From NCBI GenBank assembly GCA_030615625.1, contig JAUWYX010000003.1, forward strand, positions 62,001 through 126,000: a DNA stretch of 64,000 nucleotides. Direction: 5' to 3'. This document shows positions 36,315-44,666 of the stretch, in pieces. The position numbers and the translations under genes were made by a program. The notes beneath the pieces are model-generated. The model made no database searches. It had not been told where the DNA came from and saw nothing but the letters and a program-made list of their open reading frames with translations. Each line of letters begins with the position of its first letter. Position 1 is the first letter of the stretch. The stretch comes from Dehalococcoidia bacterium (GTDB taxonomy: Bacteria > Chloroflexota > Dehalococcoidia > GIF9 > AB-539-J10).

Positions 36315-36626
36315 ATGAATCGGTTAAAACGTCTAGGAATTACACTCGCCGCCGTTATTTCACTTTTCTTGATTTTCTCACAGACGGTTTATGCCTCTAT
36401 TAATGTTGGTACATTCGACCAAGCGGCTTATGCCTACTATATCGGCCCCGGCACAATTACCATTATAACGCAGGTGCTTGTAGGGTTGCTTATCGGAGGA
36501 GCGGCTATGACTGGTATATACAGGACAAGGGTAAAAGATTTCTTAACAAATTTATTCACCAGGCGAAGACATGATGAGGAGAGCGAGGAGAGCGAGGAGA
36601 GTGAGGAGAGCGAGGAGAGCGAGTAG
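36315..36626 (+). CDS. Small exported or membrane protein with acidic EES repeat tail, function unknown
   Basis: A 103-residue protein not recognised as a known family. It has a signal-like N-terminus (KRLGITLAAVISLFLIFSQTVYA) and a second hydrophobic segment (ITIITQVLVGLLIGGAAMTG, about residues 50-70). A basic stretch, RTRVKDFL..FTRRRHD, is followed by a C-terminal EESEESEESEESEESE. The tail is encoded by five 9-bp repeats, so its length can change by slippage. The strong ribosome site (AAGGGGGGAG) and good promoter support expression. Topology suggests a cytoplasmic acidic tail. It stands just ahead of glycan-polymer genes. Confidence 0.75.
   Translation: MNRLKRLGITLAAVISLFLIFSQTVYASINVGTFDQAAYAYYIGPGTITIITQVLVGLLIGGAAMTGIYRTRVKDFLTNLFTRRRHDEESEESEESEESEESE
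36576..36620 (+). repeat. Five 9-bp tandem repeats (GAGGAGAGC) inside a coding region
   Basis: Five consecutive GAGGAGAGC units (the third ends in T) encode the Glu-Glu-Ser tail of the preceding gene. The repeats are in frame, so copy-number change lengthens or shortens the tail without a frameshift. Confidence 0.9.
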
Positions 36627-36659
36627 CCTGCAGTTCCCGGGCTTCTTCCGTGGCCCGAT

Positions 36660-36702
36660 AGCTTTCTTATCTGGCAAAATGGTAATTTATATCGCCAGAT
36701 AA
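36660..36702. repeat. 20-nt dispersed repeat, copy 2, overlapping an inverted repeat
   Basis: AGCTTTCTTATCTGGCAAAA (36660-36679) repeats 8609-8628 exactly. It overlaps a hairpin with 9-bp arms TTATCTGGC (36667-36675) and GCCAGATAA (36694-36702). The rest of the 212-base spacer before 36839 shows no gene. Confidence 0.6.
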
Positions 36703-36838
36703 ATACAGCTTACAAATGTTAGTTTCAACTGAAAAGAGCTCCGTGCTTATGTTTTATGGTGTTAGCGGCCTAAAGGTGCGCTGTCGGGTCATCTTGCAAG
36801 CAGGTGCTTGAGCAAGCCCGTGGGGATAAATTTCGCCT

Positions 36839-38014
36839 ATGTTGAAAGAAATAGCACACTATCGCCGTTTCAAGAAACTATCCGTTCAAGATAGGTCTAT
36901 CGTATTCTACGCCGAGCATAGCGGGTATTACCCTTATTTCGAAGGCATTATCAAAAAACTAACCGATGAATATAACAGGACGCTGTGCTATATTACGTCC
37001 GACAGGCATGACCCAATCCTGACAAACTCAGACCCAAGAATAAAGACTTTCTACCTGAACAAGTTATTACCGTTCTTCATGGCATTTGTTGATTGCAAAG
37101 TCTTCGTCATGACATTAACCGACCTCAACAAGTTTCACCTCAAGCGTTCAATCAATCCGGTGCATTACCTTTATGTCTTCCATGCTCTTGTCAGCACTCA
37201 CATGGTGTACCGGTATGGCGCCTTTGACCATTATGACTGCATTCTCTGTGCCGGGCCGCACCACGTTGAAGAGATTCGTCAGCATGAGAAGCTTAATAAC
37301 CTTCCTCCAAAAACGCTCGTAGAAGCCGGCTACTACCGGCTCGAACGCATCTATCAGGACTATCAAGAGTATGTTCGCCAAAAGTCGTCTCAGCCTGACA
37401 GGGAGATTATCCTCATTGCGCCCTCGTGGGGAGTGGACAATGTTCTCGAATCTTGCGGTGAGCAACTTGTTGAACTTCTCTTGCGAGAAGGTTATCAAGT
37501 CATCGTTCGACCTCATCCGGAAACTGTAAGACGTTCCCCACGCCTAATAGCGCGATTAGAGCACAGATTTGGTAAGAAGCCCAATTTTACACTGGAGAAA
37601 TCAATTGCCACCCATGATTCGCTGTTGAGGGCCGACGTTCTAATATGTGATTGCTCAGGTGTTGCCCTTGAATACGCATTGGGTACCGAACGCCCTGTGT
37701 TATTCCTCGATGTTCCTGTCAAAATAAAAAATGAGAAGTATCGTGATTTGAATATTGAACCGCTGGAACTTGCTACACGGACAAAAATCGGTGTTATTGT
37801 GAAGCCTGAAGAATTAGCCACAGTACCCACTGTCATCAGCCAGCTCATATCCACCGCTGCGCAATACAAGAATGCCATAATTAAATTGCGGGAGCAGTAT
37901 CTATTTCACTTCGGTAAGTCGGCTGAAATCGGAGCCAACTATGTCCATCGTCTCATTTCGCAGGAGACCAACACCATGGAAAGCGGAGAGGTAAGCAAAC
38001 GTGACCAAGGCTAA
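36839..38014 (+). CDS. CDP-glycerol glycerophosphotransferase (TagF)-like protein
   Basis: A 391-residue protein with the GT-B-like fold of teichoic acid polymerases. The C-terminal half shows the family pattern: IILIAPSWG, VIVRPHPETVRRSP, LLRADVLICDCSGVALEYALGTERPVLFLD and the closing LREQYLFHFGKSAEIGANYV. Those enzymes transfer glycerol- or ribitol-phosphate from CDP-alditols to a growing polymer; a sugar-phosphate donor is also possible. The start region lacks a good ribosome site. Its 3' end overlaps the start of a PEP mutase remnant, so both belonged to one operon, perhaps decorating glycans with a phosphonate or alditol phosphate (inference). Confidence 0.8.
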   Translation: MLKEIAHYRRFKKLSVQDRSIVFYAEHSGYYPYFEGIIKKLTDEYNRTLCYITSDRHDPILTNSDPRIKTFYLNKLLPFFMAFVDCKVFVMTLTDLNKFHLKRSINPVHYLYVFHALVSTHMVYRYGAFDHYDCILCAGPHHVEEIRQHEKLNNLPPKTLVEAGYYRLERIYQDYQEYVRQKSSQPDREIILIAPSWGVDNVLESCGEQLVELLLREGYQVIVRPHPETVRRSPRLIARLEHRFGKKPNFTLEKSIATHDSLLRADVLICDCSGVALEYALGTERPVLFLDVPVKIKNEKYRDLNIEPLELATRTKIGVIVKPEELATVPTVISQLISTAAQYKNAIIKLREQYLFHFGKSAEIGANYVHRLISQETNTMESGEVSKRDQG

Positions 38015-38114
38015 GAAATTCCGCAAGCCCTTACATTCACCAAAGCTTGAGTTTATATGTGAAGCGCATAATGCCCTGAGCGCAAAGATAGTTAAAGAGG
38101 CCGGTTTTAAGTGA
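38001..38114 (+). pseudogene. Truncated phosphoenolpyruvate mutase (N-terminal 37 residues)
   Basis: The GTG-initiated frame reads VTKAKKFRKPLHSPKLEF, then ICEAHNALSAKIVKEAGFK and stop. This matches the highly conserved start of PEP mutase (AepX/PepM: KAKKLR-x-LL-x-SP-x-LEF-x-MEAHN-x-LSAKIVEEAGF). A complete enzyme has about 290 residues or more; here it stops just before the conserved GIWASGLS. GGAGAGG precedes the GTG, and it overlaps the preceding gene by 14 bases. The signature EAHN-LSAKIV makes the identification strong despite the length. Sequence after the stop shows no continuation in any frame. Confidence 0.85.
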
Positions 38115-38142
38115 CCGTTAACAAGAAAGCACCCCACGCCGG

Positions 38143-39342
38143 CTAAAGCTCTGGGCCATCCTCAAACTTTCGTTTCCTCGTGGCTTTCACGAACAGCACT
38201 GTTACCAAGCCAGCCATGACCAATGATATTGCACCCCAGAAGTAGAATACAGAACTCCAATGGCCAGTTTTGTCTAATATAAAGGGGACAACTATACCTA
38301 TTAGCACAGTGCCAATATACGCCCAACCATCAATGAAGCCAGTAGCAGAAGCTACAATGCGTTGACTAGCAAACCTGCTGGGTACTGTCGTCACCAGGAA
38401 CACGTGAGGTCCATAGAGTAAGAATCCACTTAGCACAAGTAGCGCCAGCATAGCTATTCCAGACACGCCAGGTAAAACAAACATTACAACCGCCAAAGAT
38501 ATCACGTATATGACAGTAAGGATATCCTTGTGAATTTTCAGCCTATTATACATAAGTGTGCCCACCACCCCGGCTAGTGGTATTAAAAATACATTCAATC
38601 CGACCTTCTCTATTGGCATAGCATGTTCTAGATATAAATACGTTGGAATCCAGATTATTACTCCATACCTCACCATATTCAAGAGACATAATGATATTGC
38701 ACTCATAAATATAGGAAAGCTGACAGTGAGCTTTACTCTTTCCTTGAAAGGGCGAGGTATGAACTCTATCTTTGGTCTAGTTTTTAGTAACACCATGGCA
38801 CGAAGGAACATTACTATTGATGCAACCCAAAATCCCCATTGCCAACCAAAAGCTCCGATTACAAAACCAGATATAATCCACACTACTGAGTTGCCAACTT
38901 GGTAGGAAGTGCCTAATCGTGTGGCATCCCTCTCAATGTTATCGGATGTAAGCGCATTGGCTCTCACTGTGGAGGACCACCCCATTGACTGAAACCCCCC
39001 ATCAATGACCTCGCCAATCATTAACATCCAGAAAACCCCCCCCGCGAACCCGAGGAAGGCATTCATTACCGCCGAGCCTATAAGTCCAATAGCTATATAA
39101 ACAAAGGGGTTAAACCTCTCCGATAACTGCCCGTGAAGGAACTGCCCAACGAGGTATGCTGTCATAAATCCGCTAGCAACCATCCCGACATTATAAAGCG
39201 TCAAATCCTGATAAGTTGCCAGAAGTATAGGGATTACAAGTGAATAATTAACCTTCCCAAAGTAGAAGATGGCATATGTCGACCACAAATTCCAAAATAC
39301 TAGGTTAATCCGCGGCTTCCGTTGTTGCTTTGCTTCAGTCAT
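38143..39342 (-). CDS. MFS transporter, organophosphate:phosphate antiporter (OPA)-like
   Basis: A major-facilitator protein of 399 residues with about 12 hydrophobic helices. The start region FWNLWSTYAIFYFGKVNYSLVIPILL and the GEVIDGGFQSMGWSSTVRANAL stretch resemble GlpT/UhpT-type transporters of phosphorylated organics. The ATG at 39342 (MTEAKQQRKPRIN) directly follows the nucleotidyltransferase stop. An earlier start would lie inside that gene and is rejected. Pairing with a nucleotidyltransferase opposite a PEP mutase relic suggests uptake or release of a phosphonate or phosphorylated small molecule (inference). Confidence 0.85.
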   Translation of the reverse strand: MTEAKQQRKPRINLVFWNLWSTYAIFYFGKVNYSLVIPILLATYQDLTLYNVGMVASGFMTAYLVGQFLHGQLSERFNPFVYIAIGLIGSAVMNAFLGFAGGVFWMLMIGEVIDGGFQSMGWSSTVRANALTSDNIERDATRLGTSYQVGNSVVWIISGFVIGAFGWQWGFWVASIVMFLRAMVLLKTRPKIEFIPRPFKERVKLTVSFPIFMSAISLCLLNMVRYGVIIWIPTYLYLEHAMPIEKVGLNVFLIPLAGVVGTLMYNRLKIHKDILTVIYVISLAVVMFVLPGVSGIAMLALLVLSGFLLYGPHVFLVTTVPSRFASQRIVASATGFIDGWAYIGTVLIGIVVPFILDKTGHWSSVFYFWGAISLVMAGLVTVLFVKATRKRKFEDGPEL

Positions 39343-39343
39343 C

Positions 39344-40243
39344 CTAGTCCCACACCTTCCTTGCCGTGTTGATGTCTTCGACGGTATCAAGCTCCATCCA
39401 CTGACCTTTGATATCAACGTTAGAAATAGTGTAACCCTTGTCAAGCAGTTCCTGGAACATGTCTGTTAAATATGCTTGCTCAACTGAGGGAGCGGTGTGG
39501 AATTGCGTTTTGCCGAATTCGGCTACTACTCTTTTGTAGTTCGTTTTTAATATCTCAGCACCGGTATTGGTGAATTTTGCCAATCCAATGAATTCACCGT
39601 ATGCTTCGTTTGGGTTAGTGGCCTTGCCGATTTCTATCACTCTATTGTTGCTGACAATTACTTTTTCTGCCTCTTCTATAGGATGCTGAAAGCGCTTTTT
39701 GTAATGCGACTTCCAGGCTATATCAGTAACTATAGAAATATCAGCTTTGCTTTCCAATAATGCCCTTACAACACTGGTTTTAAAAAGGATATCGGAATAT
39801 GTCGCTATAAACTCGCCATCCATATCATTTTCTGCGTACATTAATGATTCCAGTATATTGTTTCGCCTATAATTTTGATTATAAATATACTTCACACCGG
39901 TATAATTGATTACCTCCTTTTTATAACCCCTGATAACTATTATTTCATCTATCCCGCATTGATTGAATGCCTCTATTTGCCGTTGTAAGATTGTTTTGCC
40001 TTTTATCTCAAGCATGCATTTCGGCTTGTCATCAGTTAGTTCCGCTAAACGAGAACTCATACCCGCTGCTATAATTATTGCTTTTACGTTTCTCTGCCCT
40101 TTTGTCTTATCGCTTTCAATCACATAATCAGTCAAAATTTCTCCCGCCAAATCGCGGACATTTCTATTTTTTGCTATCGCTTCTTGTTTAAGTTTAGCCC
40201 AGACCTCTGAATCAATCTCAATGTTTCTTTGAATTAAAGGCAT
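39344..40243 (-). CDS. Nucleotidyltransferase (phosphocholine/phosphonate cytidylyltransferase-like) with N-terminal RHH-like segment
   Basis: A 299-residue protein. Residues 1-50 (IQRNIEIDSEVWAKLKQEAI and RNVRDLAGEILTDYV) look like a ribbon-helix-helix DNA-binding domain. Residues 54 to the end form a sugar-nucleotidyltransferase fold: AIIIAAGMSSRLAELTDDKPKCML, IDEIIVIRGYKKE, NNILESLMYAENDMDGEFIATYSDILF and QWMELDTVEDINTARKV. The latter pattern is that of LicC-like and PntC-like CTP:phosphocholine/aminoethylphosphonate cytidylyltransferases often linked to PEP mutase. Strong GGAGGAA ribosome site and its own promoter. The RHH fusion is unusual and suggests self-regulation. Confidence 0.82.
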   Translation of the reverse strand: MPLIQRNIEIDSEVWAKLKQEAIAKNRNVRDLAGEILTDYVIESDKTKGQRNVKAIIIAAGMSSRLAELTDDKPKCMLEIKGKTILQRQIEAFNQCGIDEIIVIRGYKKEVINYTGVKYIYNQNYRRNNILESLMYAENDMDGEFIATYSDILFKTSVVRALLESKADISIVTDIAWKSHYKKRFQHPIEEAEKVIVSNNRVIEIGKATNPNEAYGEFIGLAKFTNTGAEILKTNYKRVVAEFGKTQFHTAPSVEQAYLTDMFQELLDKGYTISNVDIKGQWMELDTVEDINTARKVWD

Positions 40244-40285
40244 TAGAATATTCCTCCAACCTGATAAAAATAATCGACAATCATT

Positions 40286-40314
40286 ATATTATTATATTTT
40301 CTGCTAAGTGTCAA
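40286..40314 (-). promoter_or_regulatory. Promoter of the nucleotidyltransferase-MFS operon
   Basis: On the minus strand a perfect TTGACA (40314-40309), a 17-base spacer and TAATAT (40291-40286) lie 43 bases before the start of the nucleotidyltransferase gene. The surrounding sequence is very AT-rich. Confidence 0.75.
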
Positions 40315-40539
40315 TATATATTTGGCTGGCTGCAATACACCGTGTTCATGCGCAAATCCATGTCCCGAATTATTTGAGGCCATCCTCTCGGTTTGCCCCT
40401 TGCAGTGTGCCACAGCCTGTTAAGGTTGCGCCTTGTTGCGCCGAGCTCATGGGACTCCACTCAAGGATGTGTCTTGAATTAGACCTCCTCGCCTTCAGCC
40501 TTGTAGGGCATTGTGTTCAGCGCAATTGTGGCTTAGCTA

Positions 40540-40646
40540 ATGAGTATGATAATATTGGTTTTAGTGGCTATTTCACCATAGATGATTCCGCCGATATCCG
40601 AGAATCACAAGGGACGCTGTATCTGATGCGCCGGCTACAGAGATGA
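40540..40646 (+). pseudogene. Possible 3' remnant of an upstream gene
   Basis: The 399-base stretch 40244-40642 holds the promoter above and otherwise no convincing complete gene. At its right end a frame reads YDNIGFSGYFTIDDSADIRE followed by SQGTLYLMRRLQR and a stop that overlaps the next start codon (ATGA). That overlap and protein-like composition suggest the tail of a former operon gene. Further upstream the same frame is Cys-rich and looks non-coding. The family was not recognised. Confidence 0.3.
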
Positions 40647-42103
40647 AACAAAAGTTAAAAGATATTTTCAAGGGACCGGTGGTCTTCTACCCGCTGCTGT
40701 TTGCCGCTTTTCCCATCCTGTTTCTCTATGTCCACAACATAAGCGAAACATTGGCAAGCCAGCTCTGGCTGCCGCTGGGGGTCTCAGTGGCTGCTACTCT
40801 GGTGTTGTGGGCAATCTTGAGCCTTATACTCCGCAGCCTGTCTAAGGCGGGATTTGCCACAGCTATATTCCTGGTCTTCTTTTTCTCCTACGGACGTCTT
40901 TATGACGGGCTGAACTACTTGGGGGTGTTTGTGCCCAAACACGCCTACCTGCTCCCCGTCATGCTGTTCGTCTGGGGCTACTGCGTCTATTTCATCGGGC
41001 GGGCAAAAAGGGACTTTCGCATCACCACCAGGATGTTCAACATAGTGGCGGTGGTGCTCATTGCCATCAACCTGTTTAACATCGGCAGCTATCAAGTTAA
41101 ACTAGCCGGGATGGATGACATCACACCGGCAGAGACGTCGGAGACTGCCGCCGCCAGCCCGGCGGAGCTCAGCACCCTGCCCGATATCTACTTCATTATG
41201 CTGGATGAGTACGCACATCCCGACACCATGAAGGAATATTACGATTACGATAACAGCGAGTTTATCAACAGCCTGGAGGATAAAGGCTTCTTCATAGCTA
41301 ACGAGAGCGAAACGCAAAAGCCGATTACACCTCTGATAATCGCCCAAATACTGAACATGGAGTATCTCGATTACGAGCCGTGGAGCGACGCTACCTACCG
41401 AAAGATGGCTTACAGCCAGGTGGCAGACTTCCTGAAGGCGCGGGGTTATCAATACGTTGTTTTCGGAAGCAACTTTGCAAGTTACACGTGGGAGAAGTAT
41501 GTCAAGGACACTGCCGACCTTTACTTCAATTACTATGAAACCGGCACTACTCCCTGGATATCTGAGTTCCAGCGGATCCTGTGGAGTACCACCATGCTCA
41601 GGCCTTTCTATCTTTACCTTACCGGGAATCAATATGAAATTGCCTATCGGCGCCAGACCTTGTACACGCTGGAGAGCCTGAAGGCGCTGCCTGGACTGGA
41701 AGGCCCGAAGTTTGTTTTCGTCCATTTCAATTGTCCCCATGAGCCCTTTGTGTTCGGTCCAGAAGGCGAGTACATCGCCCCTGCAAATTGGTCCAATCAC
41801 GAGGATAAACAGTTTTATCTAGGGCAGTATATCTTCATCTCCACACAGATAGAAGCAGTGGTTGATGTATTGCTTAAGAAATCTGAGACTCCCCCCATTA
41901 TCATCTTACAGTCAGACCACGGTACCAGGCCTGGTTATCCCGTCGGCAACGATGAATGGCACAAGATACTTAACGCCATGTATCTCCCGGGCATGGATAC
42001 CAGTATACTTGATGATGATATATCGCCGGTGAACACGTTCCGTCTGATATTCAGCCATTATTTCGGCGCCGATTATCCGCTGCTGGAGGATGATCAGGAG
42101 TAG
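40643..42103 (+). CDS. Membrane sulfatase/LTA synthase-fold phosphotransferase-like protein
   Basis: A 486-residue protein with about five N-terminal transmembrane helices (residues about 13-145) and an extracellular alkaline-phosphatase-superfamily domain. Visible are the start of the fold PDIYFIMLDEYAHPDTM, a possible Thr nucleophile in KPITPLIIAQILN near residue 228, FVFVHFNCPHEPFVFGPEG, and the metal-binding SDHGTRPG. Family members include lipoteichoic acid synthase, phosphoethanolamine transferases and sulfatases. Location in the glycan island favours transfer of a phospho-group to surface polymer. The exact donor is unknown. Confidence 0.82.
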   Translation: MKQKLKDIFKGPVVFYPLLFAAFPILFLYVHNISETLASQLWLPLGVSVAATLVLWAILSLILRSLSKAGFATAIFLVFFFSYGRLYDGLNYLGVFVPKHAYLLPVMLFVWGYCVYFIGRAKRDFRITTRMFNIVAVVLIAINLFNIGSYQVKLAGMDDITPAETSETAAASPAELSTLPDIYFIMLDEYAHPDTMKEYYDYDNSEFINSLEDKGFFIANESETQKPITPLIIAQILNMEYLDYEPWSDATYRKMAYSQVADFLKARGYQYVVFGSNFASYTWEKYVKDTADLYFNYYETGTTPWISEFQRILWSTTMLRPFYLYLTGNQYEIAYRRQTLYTLESLKALPGLEGPKFVFVHFNCPHEPFVFGPEGEYIAPANWSNHEDKQFYLGQYIFISTQIEAVVDVLLKKSETPPIIILQSDHGTRPGYPVGNDEWHKILNAMYLPGMDTSILDDDISPVNTFRLIFSHYFGADYPLLEDDQE

Positions 42104-42112
42104 TAATTTACT

Positions 42113-42655
42113 ATGTCAATGAGAAGCTGGCTCAGGACTCGCAGGAAACAGATAATTACCCACACACTGATTGTGGGCGGGTTTCTGTGTTTCCTTCTTT
42201 TCCTGTCAGAGCCTCTCTTTAATCTTTTTGATAGAGCTGAATTTGGAGGAATCCCGGGAGAGGCGCAGCTTGTGGATATCTCAGTGCCAGCCGAGACAGG
42301 AAACATAAGATATTGGTTCGAATCTATCGTGACTGGAACAGTAGTGGAGTTTCTTGGTTGGGCGTTTATTGAAGGTGACTGTCCTGAAAATAGCACACCT
42401 TATCTAGTATTCAAGTCTGATCAAGCAACATATGTTTTTGAAGCTACTATGCGAGAGTTAGGGACGCTAAATCAGGTGCTTGGAATAGAAGAACCGGACT
42501 TAACTAAGGCTGGGTTCGTAGCAACTATTCCTGCAGAGAGAATGGAAAATGGAACGTATACGATTGGAATCTACATAAGAAAAGGTGAAACGGAAGCACT
42601 GCAATATACCGATAAGGTGTTAACGAGGACAAACGAAGTCGTCGAGTTAGAATAG
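42113..42655 (+). CDS. Membrane-anchored protein of unknown function
   Basis: A 180-residue protein, not recognised. One transmembrane helix at about residues 14-32 (ITHTLIVGGFLCFLLFLSEPLF) is followed by a beta-rich exported domain (NIRYWFESIVTGTVVEFLGWAFIEG...YVFEATMRELG...TYTIGIYIRKGE). The domain resembles an immunoglobulin-like or jelly-roll module. It starts 9 bases after the sulfatase-fold gene, suggesting a joint function at the cell surface. The ATG has no strong ribosome site, so coupling to the previous gene is likely. Confidence 0.72.
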   Translation: MSMRSWLRTRRKQIITHTLIVGGFLCFLLFLSEPLFNLFDRAEFGGIPGEAQLVDISVPAETGNIRYWFESIVTGTVVEFLGWAFIEGDCPENSTPYLVFKSDQATYVFEATMRELGTLNQVLGIEEPDLTKAGFVATIPAERMENGTYTIGIYIRKGETEALQYTDKVLTRTNEVVELE

Positions 42656-42703
42656 CTTCACATCTCTACGCCATGACACATTGTCATCACGCTGCTCATA
42701 AAT

Positions 42704-43468
42704 TCATGCTTTATTGTTAAAAGATTTACTCTTGAGATAGGCAAATGCTCTACCGTCCTTTCGGCTGTCCACAGGGTCTGCGTTCTTATCACACCCCATC
42801 CTTTTGTACGCAATGATTTCCCAACCCGAACGGTCAATCATTCTCTTCAGACATTCGTCCGTAAAGCACCACCAGTTTGTCGGGTCATTATTGGACTCAC
42901 CGCTATTGTAAAAATACGCACACGGGCGATCAGTAATGCTCATACCATTCAGGACGTCGAAAACCCTAGTGCTCAGCAGCAAGTATTTTGACTTTTTGGA
43001 TAACTGCGAAAGCGCGAGGAATGGGTTTTGAAGGTGATATAGTATACCTAAAAAAATACTCGTTTCTGCCTCTTCTAGAATTTCCCAGCCGTTAGAAGTG
43101 TCAAGGTCAATGTCAATGTCAATTATATTAACACTCGAGTTCAAGGCTTCTTTGAGCTTCATTGCTCCTACTAAACCATTGAAATTAGTCGGGGCATGGT
43201 CTACCAAGTTGACTTTTGATGCTCCGAGAAATTCGCAATAGAACGCAATATCACCATCAGCGCCACCAATATCATTGATACTTCTTGAAACCAATACATC
43301 CTCTGCTAAGAGGCCGACATCAGATAAAAGATGATCCAAATGCGTTAAGTTGCCCCAGGTGGAGTACGGGTAAAAAGTAACTGATGCCTCTAGCTCTCTC
43401 TTTGCGGTATTCAACCGGTCATAAAATTGTTGTCTTCTAGAAAGCTCGCGGCTTTTCTTTACTTGCAT
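42704..43468 (-). CDS. SAM-dependent methyltransferase
   Basis: A Rossmann-fold methyltransferase of about 254 residues. Motif I reads SINDIGGADGDIAFYCEFLGASKVNLVD; the later FLGILYHLQNPFLALSQLSK and LLLSTRV strands resemble the CmoB/DUF1698-type methyltransferases. A TTG start at 43492 would add eight residues; the ATG at 43468 (MQVKKSRELSRRQ) is chosen because GGAAGAAG precedes it, but the choice is uncertain. It lies at the end of the heptose gene run and probably methylates a sugar. Confidence 0.82.
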   Translation of the reverse strand: MQVKKSRELSRRQQFYDRLNTAKRELEASVTFYPYSTWGNLTHLDHLLSDVGLLAEDVLVSRSINDIGGADGDIAFYCEFLGASKVNLVDHAPTNFNGLVGAMKLKEALNSSVNIIDIDIDLDTSNGWEILEEAETSIFLGILYHLQNPFLALSQLSKKSKYLLLSTRVFDVLNGMSITDRPCAYFYNSGESNNDPTNWWCFTDECLKRMIDRSGWEIIAYKRMGCDKNADPVDSRKDGRAFAYLKSKSFNNKA

Positions 43469-43559
43469 CTTCTTCCATATTCCTTTCAACAATATTAGCC
43501 TCCAAACCTTTTATTTCACATTACACTGACCCGCTGGCAATTTCAATAAGGGTTTTTCA

Positions 43560-44096
43560 TCATGAGTGCCCTTCAAATTGTAGTATCTGCTCCACAGCAT
43601 CTCTGAATGAAACTGCCACCCAATCACCCGTGCCTCCTGGTTCACCAACTCTTATACCTGTCTTGCAGCCTGCTTGTCTTGCCAGCTCGACATCCATCTC
43701 GCCATCACCGATAACATAGGATTCTCCTAATTCTATATCTAAGTCTATGGCGGCCTGAAACAGCATTTTTGGTTTTGGTTTGCGGCAATCACAATTGTCG
43801 TCGGGATGATGCGGGCAGTAGTAAATGGCATCCACATGGGCTCCATGCTTAGCCAACTCCTTTTGCATCTTGTCGTGAATCCTGGCTAACATTCCCTCCG
43901 TAAAATATCCACGGGCAATTCCTGATTGATTGGTAACTACAACCACTTTAAAGCCATGCTCATTGAGCAATTTGATTCCTTCAGCCGCACCAGGCAGCAA
44001 TTCAAAGTCCTCCGGCCGACTACAATAGGGGACATCCCTGGCTATCGTCCCATCTCTGTCAAGGAATACTGCCTTAGGCACTTTTCCTGTTCCCAA
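43560..44096 (-). CDS. gmhB: D-glycero-D-manno-heptose 1,7-bisphosphate phosphatase
   Basis: A HAD-superfamily phosphatase of 178 residues. The catalytic motif is [16 protein letters not shown], motif II is [14 protein letters not shown], the zinc loop is [18 protein letters not shown], and motif IV is [17 protein letters not shown]. It removes the C7 phosphate from heptose-1,7-bisphosphate. The gene overlaps the end of gmhA by 23 bases. With hddA and gmhA it gives the D,D-heptose-1-phosphate branch. Confidence 0.93.
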   Translation of the reverse strand: MGTGKVPKAVFLDRDGTIARDVPYCSRPEDFELLPGAAEGIKLLNEHGFKVVVVTNQSGIARGYFTEGMLARIHDKMQKELAKHGAHVDAIYYCPHHPDDNCDCRKPKPKMLFQAAIDLDIELGESYVIGDGEMDVELARQAGCKTGIRVGEPGGTGDWVAVSFRDAVEQILQFEGHS

Positions 44097-44658
44097 ACAA
44101 AGCTTGCTCTACCAGGTAGCAAATAATATGCCCTGCCGTGATATGAACTTCTTGAATGCGAGGTGTATCAACTGAAGGAACAGAAAGCATATAGTCAACC
44201 AGTTCTTTAAGTCTCCCACCTTGCCCCATAAAGGCTATTGTTGTTGCCCCGAGGCGCTTTGCCTCTTCAATCCCACGTAGAACATTTGGCGAATTACCGC
44301 TGGTGCTGATGCCGATGACTACATCGCCCTGTTTAACCAAGCTCTTCACCTGTCGAACAAATACTTCCTCGTAGCCGTAATCATTCCCGATGGCGGTTAA
44401 GGCAGAGGTGTTTGTGGTCAGAGCAATAGCCGGCAAGGGTGCCCTATCCAGGTAGAATTTACCAGCTAACTCGCAGGCGATGTGCTGGGCATCGGCAGCA
44501 CTGCCACCATTGCCGAAGAGAAGCACCTTGTTTCCCTTTCTAAAGGCATTGACGAGCAAGTCTGCCATAGCCACCAGGTTTTTGGCTTCTTGCTGGAGAT
44601 ACTTCTTTAGCTTGATGCTGTCTTCAATCTGCTTTACAATATTGGCTTCCTGTTCCAT
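44074..44658 (-). CDS. gmhA: Sedoheptulose-7-phosphate isomerase
   Basis: A SIS-domain isomerase of 194 residues that converts sedoheptulose-7-phosphate to heptose-7-phosphate. It shows the signature [23 protein letters not shown], then [28 protein letters not shown] and [22 protein letters not shown]. Length and motifs are canonical. It lies between hddA and gmhB, 8 bases after hddA. Confidence 0.95.
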   Translation of the reverse strand: MEQEANIVKQIEDSIKLKKYLQQEAKNLVAMADLLVNAFRKGNKVLLFGNGGSAADAQHIACELAGKFYLDRAPLPAIALTTNTSALTAIGNDYGYEEVFVRQVKSLVKQGDVVIGISTSGNSPNVLRGIEEAKRLGATTIAFMGQGGRLKELVDYMLSVPSVDTPRIQEVHITAGHIICYLVEQALFGNRKSA

Positions 44659-44666
44659 GGTTCCGC

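Noticed and set aside
40308-40539. The 5' part of a 112-codon frame before the sulfatase-fold gene
   Set aside because: It is rich in Cys and lacks any domain or ribosome site. Only the last 33 codons look protein-like, and these are listed as a possible remnant.
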